Source: CAZWSX01 sp964636985
GTDB taxonomy: Bacteria; Planctomycetota; Planctomycetia; Pirellulales; Pirellulaceae
Direction: 5' to 3'
Assembly: GCA_964636985.1 (NCBI GenBank)
Contig: CAZWSX010000026.1
Location: 52,409-116,408, forward strand
DNA: 64,000 nucleotides
This document shows, one piece after another, positions 43,110 to 52,066 of the stretch (within the stretch, counting starts at the first letter, position 1; every line of letters starts with the position of its first letter). Position numbers and translations under genes: made by a program. The notes under the pieces are model-generated. The model saw only the letters and a list, made by a program, of their open reading frames with translations, was not told the DNA's origin and ran no database searches.

Positions 43110-44341
43110 GCCCCAACGTGACATCGGCAGACTCGCTGGAGCACGAAGCGCGGTTTGTCACCCTCAAGCGCGAAGTGCACGAGCGCCTGCTTTCGTGCAT
43201 CGATCTCTCGGCAATTCGCACGATGAGCCAGGAGATGTTGCGAACCGAATTCCGCCGCGGCGCGGAAGAAGTATTTCGCCAACGCCCCAATCTGCTCACC
43301 AGCAACGAACGGCGGCGGCTGATCGACGAGCTCGTCGACGAAACGCTCGGCTTCGGGCCGCTCGAGCCGCTCCTGCGCGATCCCGACGTTTCCGACATCC
43401 TCATCAACGGCGCGTCGACGATCTTCGTCGAACGGCGCGGAAGGCTCGAGCAGGCCAATGTTTCGTTCTTCAGCGAAGAGCACCTCGTGCAGGTATTGCA
43501 AAAGGTGGTTGCCAAAGCCGGGCGGCGAATCGATGAGTCGAGCCCCATGGTCGACGCCCGCTTGCCCGACGGAAGCCGGATCAACGCCGTGATTCGTCCC
43601 CTGGCGATCGACGGCGCGCTCGTCTCGATCCGCCGCGCTCGGCACAGTCCCGTCACGCCCGAAACGCTCCTCACGAACGATTCGCTGACGCCGCCGATGC
43701 TGCAATACCTTATCGGCGCCGTCCGGCGGCGCGCCAACATTTTGGTCTCAGGCGGAACGGGAAGCGGCAAAACAACGCTGCTGGGCGTGCTGTCGTCGTT
43801 TATTCCGCGCGATCAGCGGATTGTGACGATCGAAGACGCGGCCGAGCTCAAATTGCAGCAGCCGCACGTAGCACGGCTGGAATCTCGCCCTGCGAACGTC
43901 GAAGGGAGCGGTCGCATCTCCGTGCGCGACTTGCTTCGAAATGCCCTGCGAATGCGGCCCGACCGGATTGTCATCGGCGAGTGCCGCGGCGAAGAAACGC
44001 TCGACATGTTGCAGGCGATGAATACCGGGCACGACGGTAGCATGACAACCATCCACGCCAACAGCGCTGCCGACGCCCTCTCGCGGCTGCAATTGCTGGT
44101 CGGCTTGTCGGGATGCGATTTGTCGATGGGACACATCGATCGTCAGATCGCCGCCGCCATCAACTTGATTGTCCACGTCGCGCGGCTCCCGGGCGGAGCA
44201 CGCAAAATCACGCAAATCACAGAGCTGCGGGGAATGTCGCGGGAAGAGTTTCAACTTCACGATCAGTTCCGCTATCAGTACGACCCTACTACCAGCGCGC
44301 CCGGAACCTTTGTGCGGATAGGCGCCGGAGATACGCCATGA
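43106..44341 (+). CDS. tadA: Tad pilus secretion ATPase TadA/CpaF
   Basis: This hexameric ATPase drives pilus polymerisation. The 411-residue protein has the N-terminal helical region, GFGPLEPLLRDPDVSDILING, the nucleotide site ILVSGGTGSGKTTLLG, the Asp box VTIEDAAELKLQQPHVARLE, the Walker B RMRPDRIVIGECRGEET and the His box GHDGSMTTIHANS. It overlaps both neighbours by four bases (ATGA). Assignment is secure. Confidence 0.95.
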   Translation: MSPNVTSADSLEHEARFVTLKREVHERLLSCIDLSAIRTMSQEMLRTEFRRGAEEVFRQRPNLLTSNERRRLIDELVDETLGFGPLEPLLRDPDVSDILINGASTIFVERRGRLEQANVSFFSEEHLVQVLQKVVAKAGRRIDESSPMVDARLPDGSRINAVIRPLAIDGALVSIRRARHSPVTPETLLTNDSLTPPMLQYLIGAVRRRANILVSGGTGSGKTTLLGVLSSFIPRDQRIVTIEDAAELKLQQPHVARLESRPANVEGSGRISVRDLLRNALRMRPDRIVIGECRGEETLDMLQAMNTGHDGSMTTIHANSAADALSRLQLLVGLSGCDLSMGHIDRQIAAAINLIVHVARLPGGARKITQITELRGMSREEFQLHDQFRYQYDPTTSAPGTFVRIGAGDTP

Positions 44342-45291
44342 CACTATTCGTCGCTCCCATTACGTTTCTCGCCGCGGTCGGTTGCGTCCTGGGGCTGGTG
44401 TCGCTGGCACACGACCTGTTTTTTCGCGACCGTGCGCGCGTGAACGAGCGGATGAAGCAGGCGTTTCGCGACGAGATGCGCGAGCACGCGCGGCAATCGC
44501 CGTTGTTTCGCGATCTGAAATTCCTGGATGCCCGCAAAGGAATTTCGTTGGAGAATATGATCCATCCTATTCGCACGTGGATCGACCAATCGGGGCTGCC
44601 CCTAGCGCCTTGGCATTTGCTCTGCCTTTCGTTCATCCTGGCCTCCATGACGATTTCGGTAGGGTTGATGCTCCGTCTGCATCCTTGGCTGGTAGGTGTG
44701 TTCGCATTGATGTCCATGCCGTGGCCGTGGATTTACGTCCAGGTCACGCGCGTCAACCGCCGCACGAAGCTGTGTTTGCAGCTTCCCGAGGCCTTCGAGG
44801 TGATGAGCCGGGCGATCCGCGTGGGCCAGACGATCCAAGCGGCCTTCCAAACCGTCGCGAACGACTTTCCGCCGCCGATCTCCCGCGAGTTCGCGCATTG
44901 CTACGAGCAGCAACACCTGGGGGTACCGCAGGAAACGACGCTTCGCGATTTGGCGCGTCGGACCGGCGTCATGGAGCTGCGAATCTTCGTCGTCGCTCTG
45001 ATTATCAACAGCCGTACGGGTGGCGCACTTTCGGAACTCCTCAACAAGCTCGCCACCATGATCCGCAAGCGATTGACGCTGCAAAGTCGCACCCGCGCGT
45101 TGACCGGCGAAGGTCGCATGCAGGCGTGGATTCTCGCGGGATTGCCCGTCGTCATTTTCCTGTTTCTCGCGGTGTGGAACCCGACGTACCTCAAGGAACT
45201 GACCGACCGTCCTCAGATTTTGGCAGGGTGCGTTGTCGCCCAACTGGTCGGCGCACTTTGGATTCGCCGCATCACGACGATCGATTTTTAA
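44338..45291 (+). CDS. tadB: Tad inner-membrane platform protein TadB
   Basis: The 317-residue protein has a GspF/TadB-type fold: membrane helices at the start (ITFLAAVGCVLGLVSLAH), in the middle (LLCLSFILASMTISVGLML) and at the end (AWILAGLPVVIFLFLAVW; GCVVAQLVGALWI). The cytoplasmic part has QLPEAFEVMSRAIRVGQTI and RTGGALSELLNKLATMIRKR. ATG 44338 overlaps the tadA stop, which decides the start against the much longer open frame. It should pair with TadC. Confidence 0.92.
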   Translation: MTLFVAPITFLAAVGCVLGLVSLAHDLFFRDRARVNERMKQAFRDEMREHARQSPLFRDLKFLDARKGISLENMIHPIRTWIDQSGLPLAPWHLLCLSFILASMTISVGLMLRLHPWLVGVFALMSMPWPWIYVQVTRVNRRTKLCLQLPEAFEVMSRAIRVGQTIQAAFQTVANDFPPPISREFAHCYEQQHLGVPQETTLRDLARRTGVMELRIFVVALIINSRTGGALSELLNKLATMIRKRLTLQSRTRALTGEGRMQAWILAGLPVVIFLFLAVWNPTYLKELTDRPQILAGCVVAQLVGALWIRRITTIDF

Positions 45292-45301
45292 AGACGTTGC
45301 T

Positions 45302-46255
45302 ATGAACCAAATCGATATCGCGGAACTATTGCAAAACGCCTGGGTCGTTCGCGGCGCGGCGTTCGTCTGCGTCGGGTGTATTGCCTTTTGGGTAGTCCGC
45401 GCGATCTGGGGCGATCAACGGCGGATTTCTCGCCGCATGAATTCGGTTTCATCTTCGCAGATGATGAAATCCCGTTACGGCCCGTCGTACAGCGGACTGA
45501 TGGCGCTCCTCAGGCCTTTTAAGGAGCCGCTCACCAAGTATTTGATTCCCAACGATGCAGAGCATCGCACGCAACTGCAGGCCCAGTTTTACAAGGCCGG
45601 CATCTTTAACAGCTATGCGATCGCGTTGTTCTCGGCCTCCAAGCTTTGCCTCGCGTTCCTCTTCCCCGTGCTTACCTGGAGTGTCCTGGGATCGCGCGCT
45701 CCAGCGATCATGACGATCCCAATCGCGGCGGCAACCGGCATCATCGGGCTGCTGGCCCCGACGGTCTGGCTGCAAAATCGGATTACGTTTCGGCAGCGAA
45801 TCCTACGCAAGTCGCTGCCCGACTTCCTGGATTTGTTGCTTGCCTGTACCGAAGGAGGCATGGGGATCCAAGCGGCAATCGCCGAGGTGGTGCGCGAGTT
45901 AGCGATCGCCCACCCGGAACTCGCCGCGGAGTTCGAGATTGCGCAACGGGAAATGGAAATCGGGCGAAACCTCGACCTTGCGCTCCAAAACCTTTCCGAA
46001 CGCACCGCCCTTGAGGAACTGCGCTCGTTGATGACTTTTGTGCAACAGTCGCAAAAGTTCGGCTCGACGATTTCCGAAGCGCTGCGTCAACTCTCCGATA
46101 TGCTCCGCACCCAGCGAGAGCACCGGGCCGAGGAGCTTGCGCATCAAGCGGCTGTGAAGGTTTTGATGCCGACTCTGCTTCTGATCTTTCCGACAGTGTT
46201 TGTGATTCTGGCGGGGCCGGCCGCCATTCAAATCTATCGGAGTTTCAATCGATGA
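45302..46255 (+). CDS. tadC: Tad inner-membrane platform protein TadC
   Basis: The 317-residue protein is the second GspF-like platform subunit: N-terminal helix (WVVRGAAFVCVGCIAFWVV), a cytoplasmic core with LPDFLDLLLACTEGGMGIQA and RTALEELRSLMTFVQQSQKF, and two C-terminal helices (LMPTLLLIFPTVFVILAGPA). It begins 10 bases after tadB and overlaps the next TadE-like gene by four bases. Confidence 0.92.
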   Translation: MNQIDIAELLQNAWVVRGAAFVCVGCIAFWVVRAIWGDQRRISRRMNSVSSSQMMKSRYGPSYSGLMALLRPFKEPLTKYLIPNDAEHRTQLQAQFYKAGIFNSYAIALFSASKLCLAFLFPVLTWSVLGSRAPAIMTIPIAAATGIIGLLAPTVWLQNRITFRQRILRKSLPDFLDLLLACTEGGMGIQAAIAEVVRELAIAHPELAAEFEIAQREMEIGRNLDLALQNLSERTALEELRSLMTFVQQSQKFGSTISEALRQLSDMLRTQREHRAEELAHQAAVKVLMPTLLLIFPTVFVILAGPAAIQIYRSFNR

Positions 46256-46668
46256 CGCCTCGACAACATCGCAGGGGCGCCGCTGCCGCCGAGCTGGCGC
46301 TCGCCTTACCCGTCTTGATCGCGTTTTGCATCGGGACCGTCGACTTGGGGCGGGCATGGTATTTGGCCATCGCCGTCAACTCCGCGGCGAGGCTCGGCGC
46401 GGAACGCGGCGCGACCGGCAATTTTACGCCGGTCACCCAGCAAAAAATGATCGACAACGCGAAGGTCGCCGCGACCTCGGAGCTGAGCCTCTTGCCCGAC
46501 TATGTCGCGTCCGACGCAACAGTACAGGTCAATATCGCGACGGAGTCAACAACCTCGCATCGCATCACAGTGACGTGCAGCTACCCCTTTAAGTGTATTT
46601 TTCCGTGGCCCGGCGTTCCCGACCCCATCGTTGTGCAGTCGAGCGTAACGATGCGCCGTTTCCGGTAG
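46252..46668 (+). CDS. TadE-like minor pilin
   Basis: The 138-residue protein has the type IV-like N-terminus RRGAAAAELALALPVLIAFCIG with a glutamate after the cleavage Ala and a hydrophobic helix, then a beta-strand domain. TadE-like pseudopilins are processed by the prepilin peptidase and assist pilus assembly. ATG overlaps the tadC stop, so translation is coupled. Confidence 0.85.
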   Translation: MTPRQHRRGAAAAELALALPVLIAFCIGTVDLGRAWYLAIAVNSAARLGAERGATGNFTPVTQQKMIDNAKVAATSELSLLPDYVASDATVQVNIATESTTSHRITVTCSYPFKCIFPWPGVPDPIVVQSSVTMRRFR

Positions 46669-46680
46669 TGGGGAAAACTT

Positions 46681-47121
46681 ATGAGGCGTGAACGTAAAAA
46701 TCGCGGTGGAGCGACCCTGGTCGAAAGCGCAGTGGTCCTGATCGTCCTGATGACAATTTTATGGAGCGGGCTCGAGGTCAGCATGGCGGTCATTCGCTTC
46801 AACCTGATGTCAGCCACCGCGCGCATCGTCGCGCGGGAAGCCGCCGTTCATGGCGAGTCGAGCACCGATCCTTGGGGAATTGCGCCTCTTTCGCTGGCCG
46901 GCAACAGCAGCCATCCCGCAGCGCAGCTGATTGCCGGACAACTCCCCACGCTCGATGCTTCGCAAGTGACGATCGAAATGAGTTGGCCCGACGGCGACGA
47001 CCAGGTCAGCGACCAGGTGATGGTCACCGTGAGATGCGTCAACTCTCCCGTCATTAACTTTGCGACGCTCGCGCTTCCCAGCCAGCTATCCGCCACGAGT
47101 CGCACATTGATCAGTCATTGA
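46681..47121 (+). CDS. Second TadE/TadF-like minor pilin
   Basis: The 146-residue protein begins MRRERKNRGGATLVESAVVL and has one N-terminal hydrophobic helix (VVLIVLMTILWSGLEVSMAV) with the processing motif GGATLVE, like the upstream gene. GGGGAAAA lies six bases before the ATG. It lies 12 bases after the first TadE-like gene. The two may form a pair. Confidence 0.82.
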   Translation: MRRERKNRGGATLVESAVVLIVLMTILWSGLEVSMAVIRFNLMSATARIVAREAAVHGESSTDPWGIAPLSLAGNSSHPAAQLIAGQLPTLDASQVTIEMSWPDGDDQVSDQVMVTVRCVNSPVINFATLALPSQLSATSRTLISH

Positions 47122-47158
47122 AAACCAGTGAGTCAGTCGCTTGTAACGGAGAGCCCAC

Positions 47159-48664
47159 ATGGCTGCGCGCATCTATTCCTTCTTTGCCGTTCGCTGCAAG
47201 GCCATTTCACGCTCCCGCCGCGGAATGATCGTGACGTTGTTGGCTGTTCTCTTGCCCGCACTCGCGGCAGTAGCTTGCTTAAGCATTGACCTGGGGCGAC
47301 TTCATACTGAAGCGCGAATCACCAAGCAGGCCTGCGACGCCGGAGCCATGGCAGGAGCCATTGAATTGCGGTCAGGCAACAGCGCCGCCTCGGCGAGAAC
47401 GGTCGCTGAGGACTACGTCAAAGTACGAAACAACCTGAGCGATGCGACGGTGCAGGTGAATGTCCCACCCTTGTCTGGCACCCACGCTGGATCGTCATCT
47501 TATTGCGAAGTGATTGTGACGCGCGATGTTCCGTGCGCGTTTCTGCCGATTGTGGCAGGCGTCAGCGCCAAGACCGTAACGACCCGCTCCGTTTCGGGAA
47601 TCGAAAACACCTCCGCCGGGAGCGCTGTGATGGTCCTCGATCCCGACCCGCCCCCGTTTCAATTAGGCGTGGTGACGCCGTTGCTTCCGCCACTGCCGGC
47701 AATTCTTGGCGGCTTGGAGGTATTGGGAATCGGAGCCGTGCAGATCGACGGCGCGGTGATCGTGAATACGCAATGGGGCGGTGTCGACGAAAACGGAGAC
47801 CCGGCGGGTTTCGAGTCGGGGCCGCCGTATGCCATTTCGTGCACCCCGCTTGTGTCGCTCACCAAGCTCAAGGCCCGCGATATCGAAGTGGTGGGGGGAG
47901 TCGACAGTCGCAGCAACTACGGGCCTTTCGCCTCGGGAGGGAGCGCGCCACTGGCCTGCAACCGCCTGCCCGTTCCCGATCCCTTCTCATCATTGGCCGT
48001 GCCGACAACTTCTGCCGACGCGACGAACGTCGTCAACATCAATCGCGGCGGTGTGACCGTGGTTGGCTTGCCGCTGATCGGTCCGCCCGTCACATTGCAA
48101 CCAGGCGTTTATGACTACATCGAGGTGGTCTCGGGGATCGCCACTTTTCAACCGGGCGTTTATGTGATCAAAGGGAAGAACCCGATCACGCAACTCTCGC
48201 TGAGCGTCGTCGCAGGGCAAGTGAACGCCAATGGCGTGATGTTCTATATCACGAACACGGGCAGCTACTCAGTGACGTCGGGCACGCCCGATGCCACCGA
48301 TTTGGAAACATCGCCCCCCTATCAGGATGTCTCCAACCTTCTGCCGAGCACCGTGATCAACATCGGCCTGCTCAACAGCACCTGGCGCGGGTTGAATGCA
48401 CCGGGCAGCCCGTTCGATGGGATGTTGATTTATCAAAGGCGGCACGACCGCCGGCCCATTGTTCTGGTTCAGGAAAATATCTTGGGAGCCGGCACATTCC
48501 AGGGGACCGTCTACAGCAAGTGGGGGCACGTTATCCTGGCGGGCAAGGGAAACTACGATGCTCGATTTGTAGCCGGCACCATGCGGATCGTGGCCCTGCT
48601 TGATTGCAAGATTGCACCCACGGCGAAACTTCCGGCCGCCCAGGATGTGTTCCTCGTCGAGTGA
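47159..48664 (+). CDS. TadG-like pilus assembly protein
   Basis: The 501-residue protein has one N-terminal membrane helix (MIVTLLAVLLPALAAVACLS) with the TadG pattern DLGRLHTEARITKQACDAGAMAGA. The rest is a large external domain with Pro-rich patch DPDPPPFQLGVVTP and many beta strands. CGGAGAG lies seven bases upstream. It ends the Tad gene run. The C-terminal half does not resemble a von Willebrand domain, unlike some TadG proteins. Confidence 0.82.
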   Translation: MAARIYSFFAVRCKAISRSRRGMIVTLLAVLLPALAAVACLSIDLGRLHTEARITKQACDAGAMAGAIELRSGNSAASARTVAEDYVKVRNNLSDATVQVNVPPLSGTHAGSSSYCEVIVTRDVPCAFLPIVAGVSAKTVTTRSVSGIENTSAGSAVMVLDPDPPPFQLGVVTPLLPPLPAILGGLEVLGIGAVQIDGAVIVNTQWGGVDENGDPAGFESGPPYAISCTPLVSLTKLKARDIEVVGGVDSRSNYGPFASGGSAPLACNRLPVPDPFSSLAVPTTSADATNVVNINRGGVTVVGLPLIGPPVTLQPGVYDYIEVVSGIATFQPGVYVIKGKNPITQLSLSVVAGQVNANGVMFYITNTGSYSVTSGTPDATDLETSPPYQDVSNLLPSTVINIGLLNSTWRGLNAPGSPFDGMLIYQRRHDRRPIVLVQENILGAGTFQGTVYSKWGHVILAGKGNYDARFVAGTMRIVALLDCKIAPTAKLPAAQDVFLVE

Positions 48665-49011
48665 CGCGTTGAAACAAAACGCCTGCTGCTCCAGTCGCGC
48701 GGTGTGTCGAAGCCGTTCTGGCATGATTGCGTCAGCGCGTTGCCAACGGACCTGCGCGGAACGCGCCAGCGTGCCAGAGATGATGTGCCGCCTTTCGCGG
48801 ATTCAGCGATAGCCTTACTTGGCCAGCACCATGAGCGAGTGACCGCCGACCAGCCGCTGCCGCCAACACGCGTGATTCGCCGATTCCTCGAGGCAAATCG
48901 TTTCTCGCCGAATACGCTGGTCTCCAGCAGGGCGCCCCCGCGTGGCATACTGTCTACGGTGCGGCTAACATGCCTGTGATCGCGCCGTCAAATACCTTCC
49001 CAGGATCTACC
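48665..49011. other. Intergenic stretch after the Tad operon
   Basis: Nearly 350 bases without a recognised gene; open frames here (for example 48704-48979) have no motif or ribosome site. A weak promoter for the following isomerase is expected but was not identified. Confidence 0.45.
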
Positions 49012-49833
49012 ATGCGTTATTGCCTGAACACCAGCACCATTCGTGGCCAGAAGCTCACCCTCGTGCAAGAGATCGAACTCGCCGCCAAGGCGGGTTACCA
49101 GGGAATCGAGCCCTGGATCAGCGAAATTGAGGACCATGTCAAAGCAGGCGGTACGCTGGCCGACTTACGCAAGCGGATCAGCGACGCCGGGTTGACGGTC
49201 GAGGGTGGAATCGGCTTTGCCGAGTGGATTGTCGACGACGATCGCCAACGGGCCGCGGGTCTGGAAGTCGCCAAGCGCGATATGGAGATGCTGGCCGCCA
49301 TTGGTGCGCCGCGGATGGCTGCGCCCGCGGCCGGCGCGCAGAACCAGGTCGGGCTGAGTCTCTACAAAGCCGCCGAACGCTACCGGACACTGCTCGAACT
49401 CGGTGAGCGTACAGGCGTCACGCCGCTGCTTGAAGTATGGGGCTTTTCCAAGACCATCAGCCAACTAGGCGAGGCCCTTTTGGTTGCGGCCGAGGCTCGC
49501 CATCGGGACGCTTGCCTGCTCCTCGACGTGTATCACCTTTACAAAGGTGGGTCGGAATTCACGGGCCTCAAGCTGGTGCACGGTCCGGCGATTGCCGTGC
49601 TGCACATGAACGACTACCCGGCCCAACCGCCGCGTGCCACGATCGAAGACTCCGACCGCGTTTTCCCAGGCGACGGCGTCGCTCCACTCAAGGCGATCTT
49701 CCGCGACCTCAAAGCCAACGGCTTCAACGGCGTCCTCTCGCTGGAGTTGTTCAACCCAACCTACTACGAACGCGACCCGCTCGAAGTCATCACCATTGGC
49801 CTGGAGAAGATGAAGGCGGCGGCAGAAGCGTAA
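49012..49833 (+). CDS. Sugar phosphate isomerase/epimerase (TIM-barrel)
   Basis: The 273-residue protein belongs to the xylose-isomerase-like TIM-barrel family (AP endonuclease 2 fold). Motifs are MRYCLNTSTIRGQ, GYQGIEPWISEIE, the metal-ligand regions LLEVWGFSK and LLLDVYHLYKGGSE, VLHMNDYP and GVLSLELFN. It probably interconverts keto sugars or sugar acids in the cytoplasm. ATG 49012 was chosen over the frame start 48970 because the family starts there. Its stop overlaps a possible start of the next, secreted GH16 gene, so they may be one operon for a polysaccharide. Confidence 0.85.
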   Translation: MRYCLNTSTIRGQKLTLVQEIELAAKAGYQGIEPWISEIEDHVKAGGTLADLRKRISDAGLTVEGGIGFAEWIVDDDRQRAAGLEVAKRDMEMLAAIGAPRMAAPAAGAQNQVGLSLYKAAERYRTLLELGERTGVTPLLEVWGFSKTISQLGEALLVAAEARHRDACLLLDVYHLYKGGSEFTGLKLVHGPAIAVLHMNDYPAQPPRATIEDSDRVFPGDGVAPLKAIFRDLKANGFNGVLSLELFNPTYYERDPLEVITIGLEKMKAAAEA

Positions 49834-49856
49834 TGGTTCGTGTTCCAGAGGGCGTT

Positions 49857-51764
49857 ATGGGTTTCAGATTGACGAACTTAGCAGCGGTCGCACTCGTTGG
49901 CGTGACGGTGCTGGGTTCAGTATCAGCGATTGCTCAGACGGCTGCGCGAAGTGACGAGTACGCCGACTTCAATCCCGGCAAGAGCGATAAAGGGAGTGAA
50001 TGGACGCAGGCGATCGAGGTCTGGGAACCCATTCCGCGGTCCGAGATCCAAGGGGACGTCGAATGCATCTTCCGTGCGCCGGGCATGGCAGTCGCCCGCG
50101 CGGTTTGTTGGCAGCAACCGACGGAGGCATCACAAGAACCGTGGGGTCACGATGCCGTCCTCGCCGAGATCAAGCTCGGTCCCAAAGGCAACGGTAAGTT
50201 CATCTTCCCGGCCGACAAGTTTCCCCACGGGCCAATCAGCATTCGCATTTACGCGAACAACCTCGACAAGACCCGCAAGGACTACCGCGAGATCCAGGTC
50301 TATAACACCGGCGGCGTCGTTTGGAAGCAGGGTCTTCCCGCCGAAGCTCCGCCGCAAGCCAAGGGCATGAAGCTTCTGTTTTCGGACGACTTCGACAAGC
50401 CACTGTCGATTTCAGCCGACGGTGAGGAAGCAACCTACCAATCGCACAAGCCGGGCGGCGGTGATTTCAGCGGCTGGGTGTTTTCCGACTTCGAAGGAGA
50501 AACCAATCCCTTCGCGCAGGTCGGCACGTTCCTGCGTATTCGCGGATCGCAATTTCCGGACGGCAAAGCAAGCTCCGGGTTGATCACTCCCGTGCGCGCC
50601 GATTGGAGCGGCGTGTATGCCGCCGTGCCGTATTACATGGAGTGCAGGTTCATTGCGCAATCGGCACCGGGCACCTGGCCGGCGTTTTGGACGCTCTCAC
50701 GCGGCGGCCAAGGCTCCGACGAACTCGACGTGATCGAGGCCTACGGCGGGTTCGGCAAAGGCAATCCGAACTACACCGGCTACTCCACTACCAGCCATTT
50801 TTGGGACCAAAAAACATCCCAAGGGCAAGAGAAAAAAGCCATCGGCGAGCCGCACGACATGCTGGCGATCGGCGGAAAATCGTCGTGGTCGCACACGTTC
50901 CACAACTATGGGCTGCTCGTCACCGAAACCGACACGATCTACTACCTCGACGGCATCGAAACGATGCGCCATCCCACGAACGAGCTGTCGAAAACAGCCG
51001 CTCATTACTTCCTCATCGACTACGCGATCGGCGGAATCAGTGGTTGGCCCATCGATCTGAAACGCGAAGGCAACGCCACCGACATGTATGTCGACTGTGT
51101 GCGCGTTTACTCCGGCAAACCGGCACCCGCCGTCGAGACGCTCGCCAGGGAGAAACCAGCCGTCGCTTCCGATGGCATCGGCTTGAACTTCGCCGTCCCC
51201 AGCAGCAAGCTCACCGAGTTGCGGCCGAACGACGTGGCCGGCGAAGGAGATTATGCTCAGCGTCAATGGAACAATCTGAGCGGCCCGCGCGGCACCGACG
51301 TCGCTGTTCACGACGCGGCTGGCAAACCTGTCGATGGCATGGCCGTCACCTGGTCCGCCGCCAACGACAACGATGCGATAGTCGCACGCGAGTGGGGTTT
51401 CAACGCCGCCAACCTCCGCATGCAACGCGGCGTCCTCGCCAACAAGGGGACGCTCTCGGTGAATGGCGTCCCGTACAAAAAGTACGACATCGTGCTGTAC
51501 TTCAACGCCGGAGATAACCATGGTAAAGGCAAAGTGGTCCTCTCCACCGCCGGCGGCGAATTGCAAACCACGTACTACCATGTCGGATGGACCGGCGGGA
51601 AATTCACTCGCAGCACGGCCAAAGCCCAGGCCGATGCGAAGGACGTCAACTACGTTGTTTTTCCCGATGTCGACAATGGGGCGTTCGAGCTGAAGTGGGA
51701 CGGCCAAATCGAAGGCGGGTACACGGGGCTGGCGGGAATTCAAATCATCAAAGCGAGAGAATAG
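49857..51764 (+). CDS. Secreted GH16-family glycoside hydrolase
   Basis: The protein (635 residues from ATG 49857; ATG 49833 is also possible and overlaps the isomerase stop) has a signal peptide (NLAAVALVGVTVLGSVSAIAQ). An N-terminal domain precedes a GH16 domain at about 170-430, which has the catalytic ELDVIE (Glu289, Asp291, Glu294) in the motif SDELDVIEAYG and PAFWTLSRGG. GH16 enzymes cleave beta-1,3/1,4-glucans or galactans with retention. A C-terminal beta domain (about 440-635; GVPYKKYDIVLYFNAGDN) is probably carbohydrate-binding. AGAGGG lies just before ATG 49857. Confidence 0.85.
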   Translation: MGFRLTNLAAVALVGVTVLGSVSAIAQTAARSDEYADFNPGKSDKGSEWTQAIEVWEPIPRSEIQGDVECIFRAPGMAVARAVCWQQPTEASQEPWGHDAVLAEIKLGPKGNGKFIFPADKFPHGPISIRIYANNLDKTRKDYREIQVYNTGGVVWKQGLPAEAPPQAKGMKLLFSDDFDKPLSISADGEEATYQSHKPGGGDFSGWVFSDFEGETNPFAQVGTFLRIRGSQFPDGKASSGLITPVRADWSGVYAAVPYYMECRFIAQSAPGTWPAFWTLSRGGQGSDELDVIEAYGGFGKGNPNYTGYSTTSHFWDQKTSQGQEKKAIGEPHDMLAIGGKSSWSHTFHNYGLLVTETDTIYYLDGIETMRHPTNELSKTAAHYFLIDYAIGGISGWPIDLKREGNATDMYVDCVRVYSGKPAPAVETLAREKPAVASDGIGLNFAVPSSKLTELRPNDVAGEGDYAQRQWNNLSGPRGTDVAVHDAAGKPVDGMAVTWSAANDNDAIVAREWGFNAANLRMQRGVLANKGTLSVNGVPYKKYDIVLYFNAGDNHGKGKVVLSTAGGELQTTYYHVGWTGGKFTRSTAKAQADAKDVNYVVFPDVDNGAFELKWDGQIEGGYTGLAGIQIIKARE

Positions 51765-51797
51765 CCGGCGCCATCTGGCGAAAGAGAAACCGCCGGC
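51764..51797. terminator. Inverted repeat between convergent genes
   Basis: GCCGGCG (51764-51770) and CGCCGGC (51791-51797) flank a 20-base loop just after the GH16 stop and before the end of a small minus-strand gene. A shared bidirectional terminator is possible, but no T tract is seen. Confidence 0.33.
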
Positions 51798-51803
51798 ATG
51801 GTG

Positions 51804-52052
51804 CTACGGACGATCGGTGCCAGAATCGATGTTGTACCGGTCAGGCAATCGCAGGCGACGTGACGTGTTGACTCGGAAAGGTAGACCGTAGATCACAATC
51901 AGAGCCGGATACGTCGGGGAGAACTCCAAGCTATATCCGCCTACGGTGCTGCGATACCTTGCCCGGTCTGGCCTCAGCCAACCGAGGAACAACGCTAAAC
52001 AGACAAGGGCAATCAGCGCCTTGCGGAGCGTGAAGCGGGGGACGTATCGCAT
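51804..52052 (-). CDS. Small membrane protein of planctomycete type
   Basis: The 82-residue protein begins MRYVPRFTLRKALIALVCLA, a basic head followed by one membrane helix ending FLGW and a hydrophilic tail. Small proteins of the form RFTLRxxLxxVxxLAxxLGW are common in planctomycetes. The function is unknown. It lies 14 bases downstream of the TPR gene's end on the same strand. Confidence 0.6.
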   Translation of the reverse strand: MRYVPRFTLRKALIALVCLALFLGWLRPDRARYRSTVGGYSLEFSPTYPALIVIYGLPFRVNTSRRLRLPDRYNIDSGTDRP

Positions 52053-52066
52053 GCCGGAGGCCCATT

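Noticed and set aside
42060..43124. 354-residue minus-strand frame opposite tadZ
   Set aside because: Antisense shadow of tadZ; no motif and no start signal.
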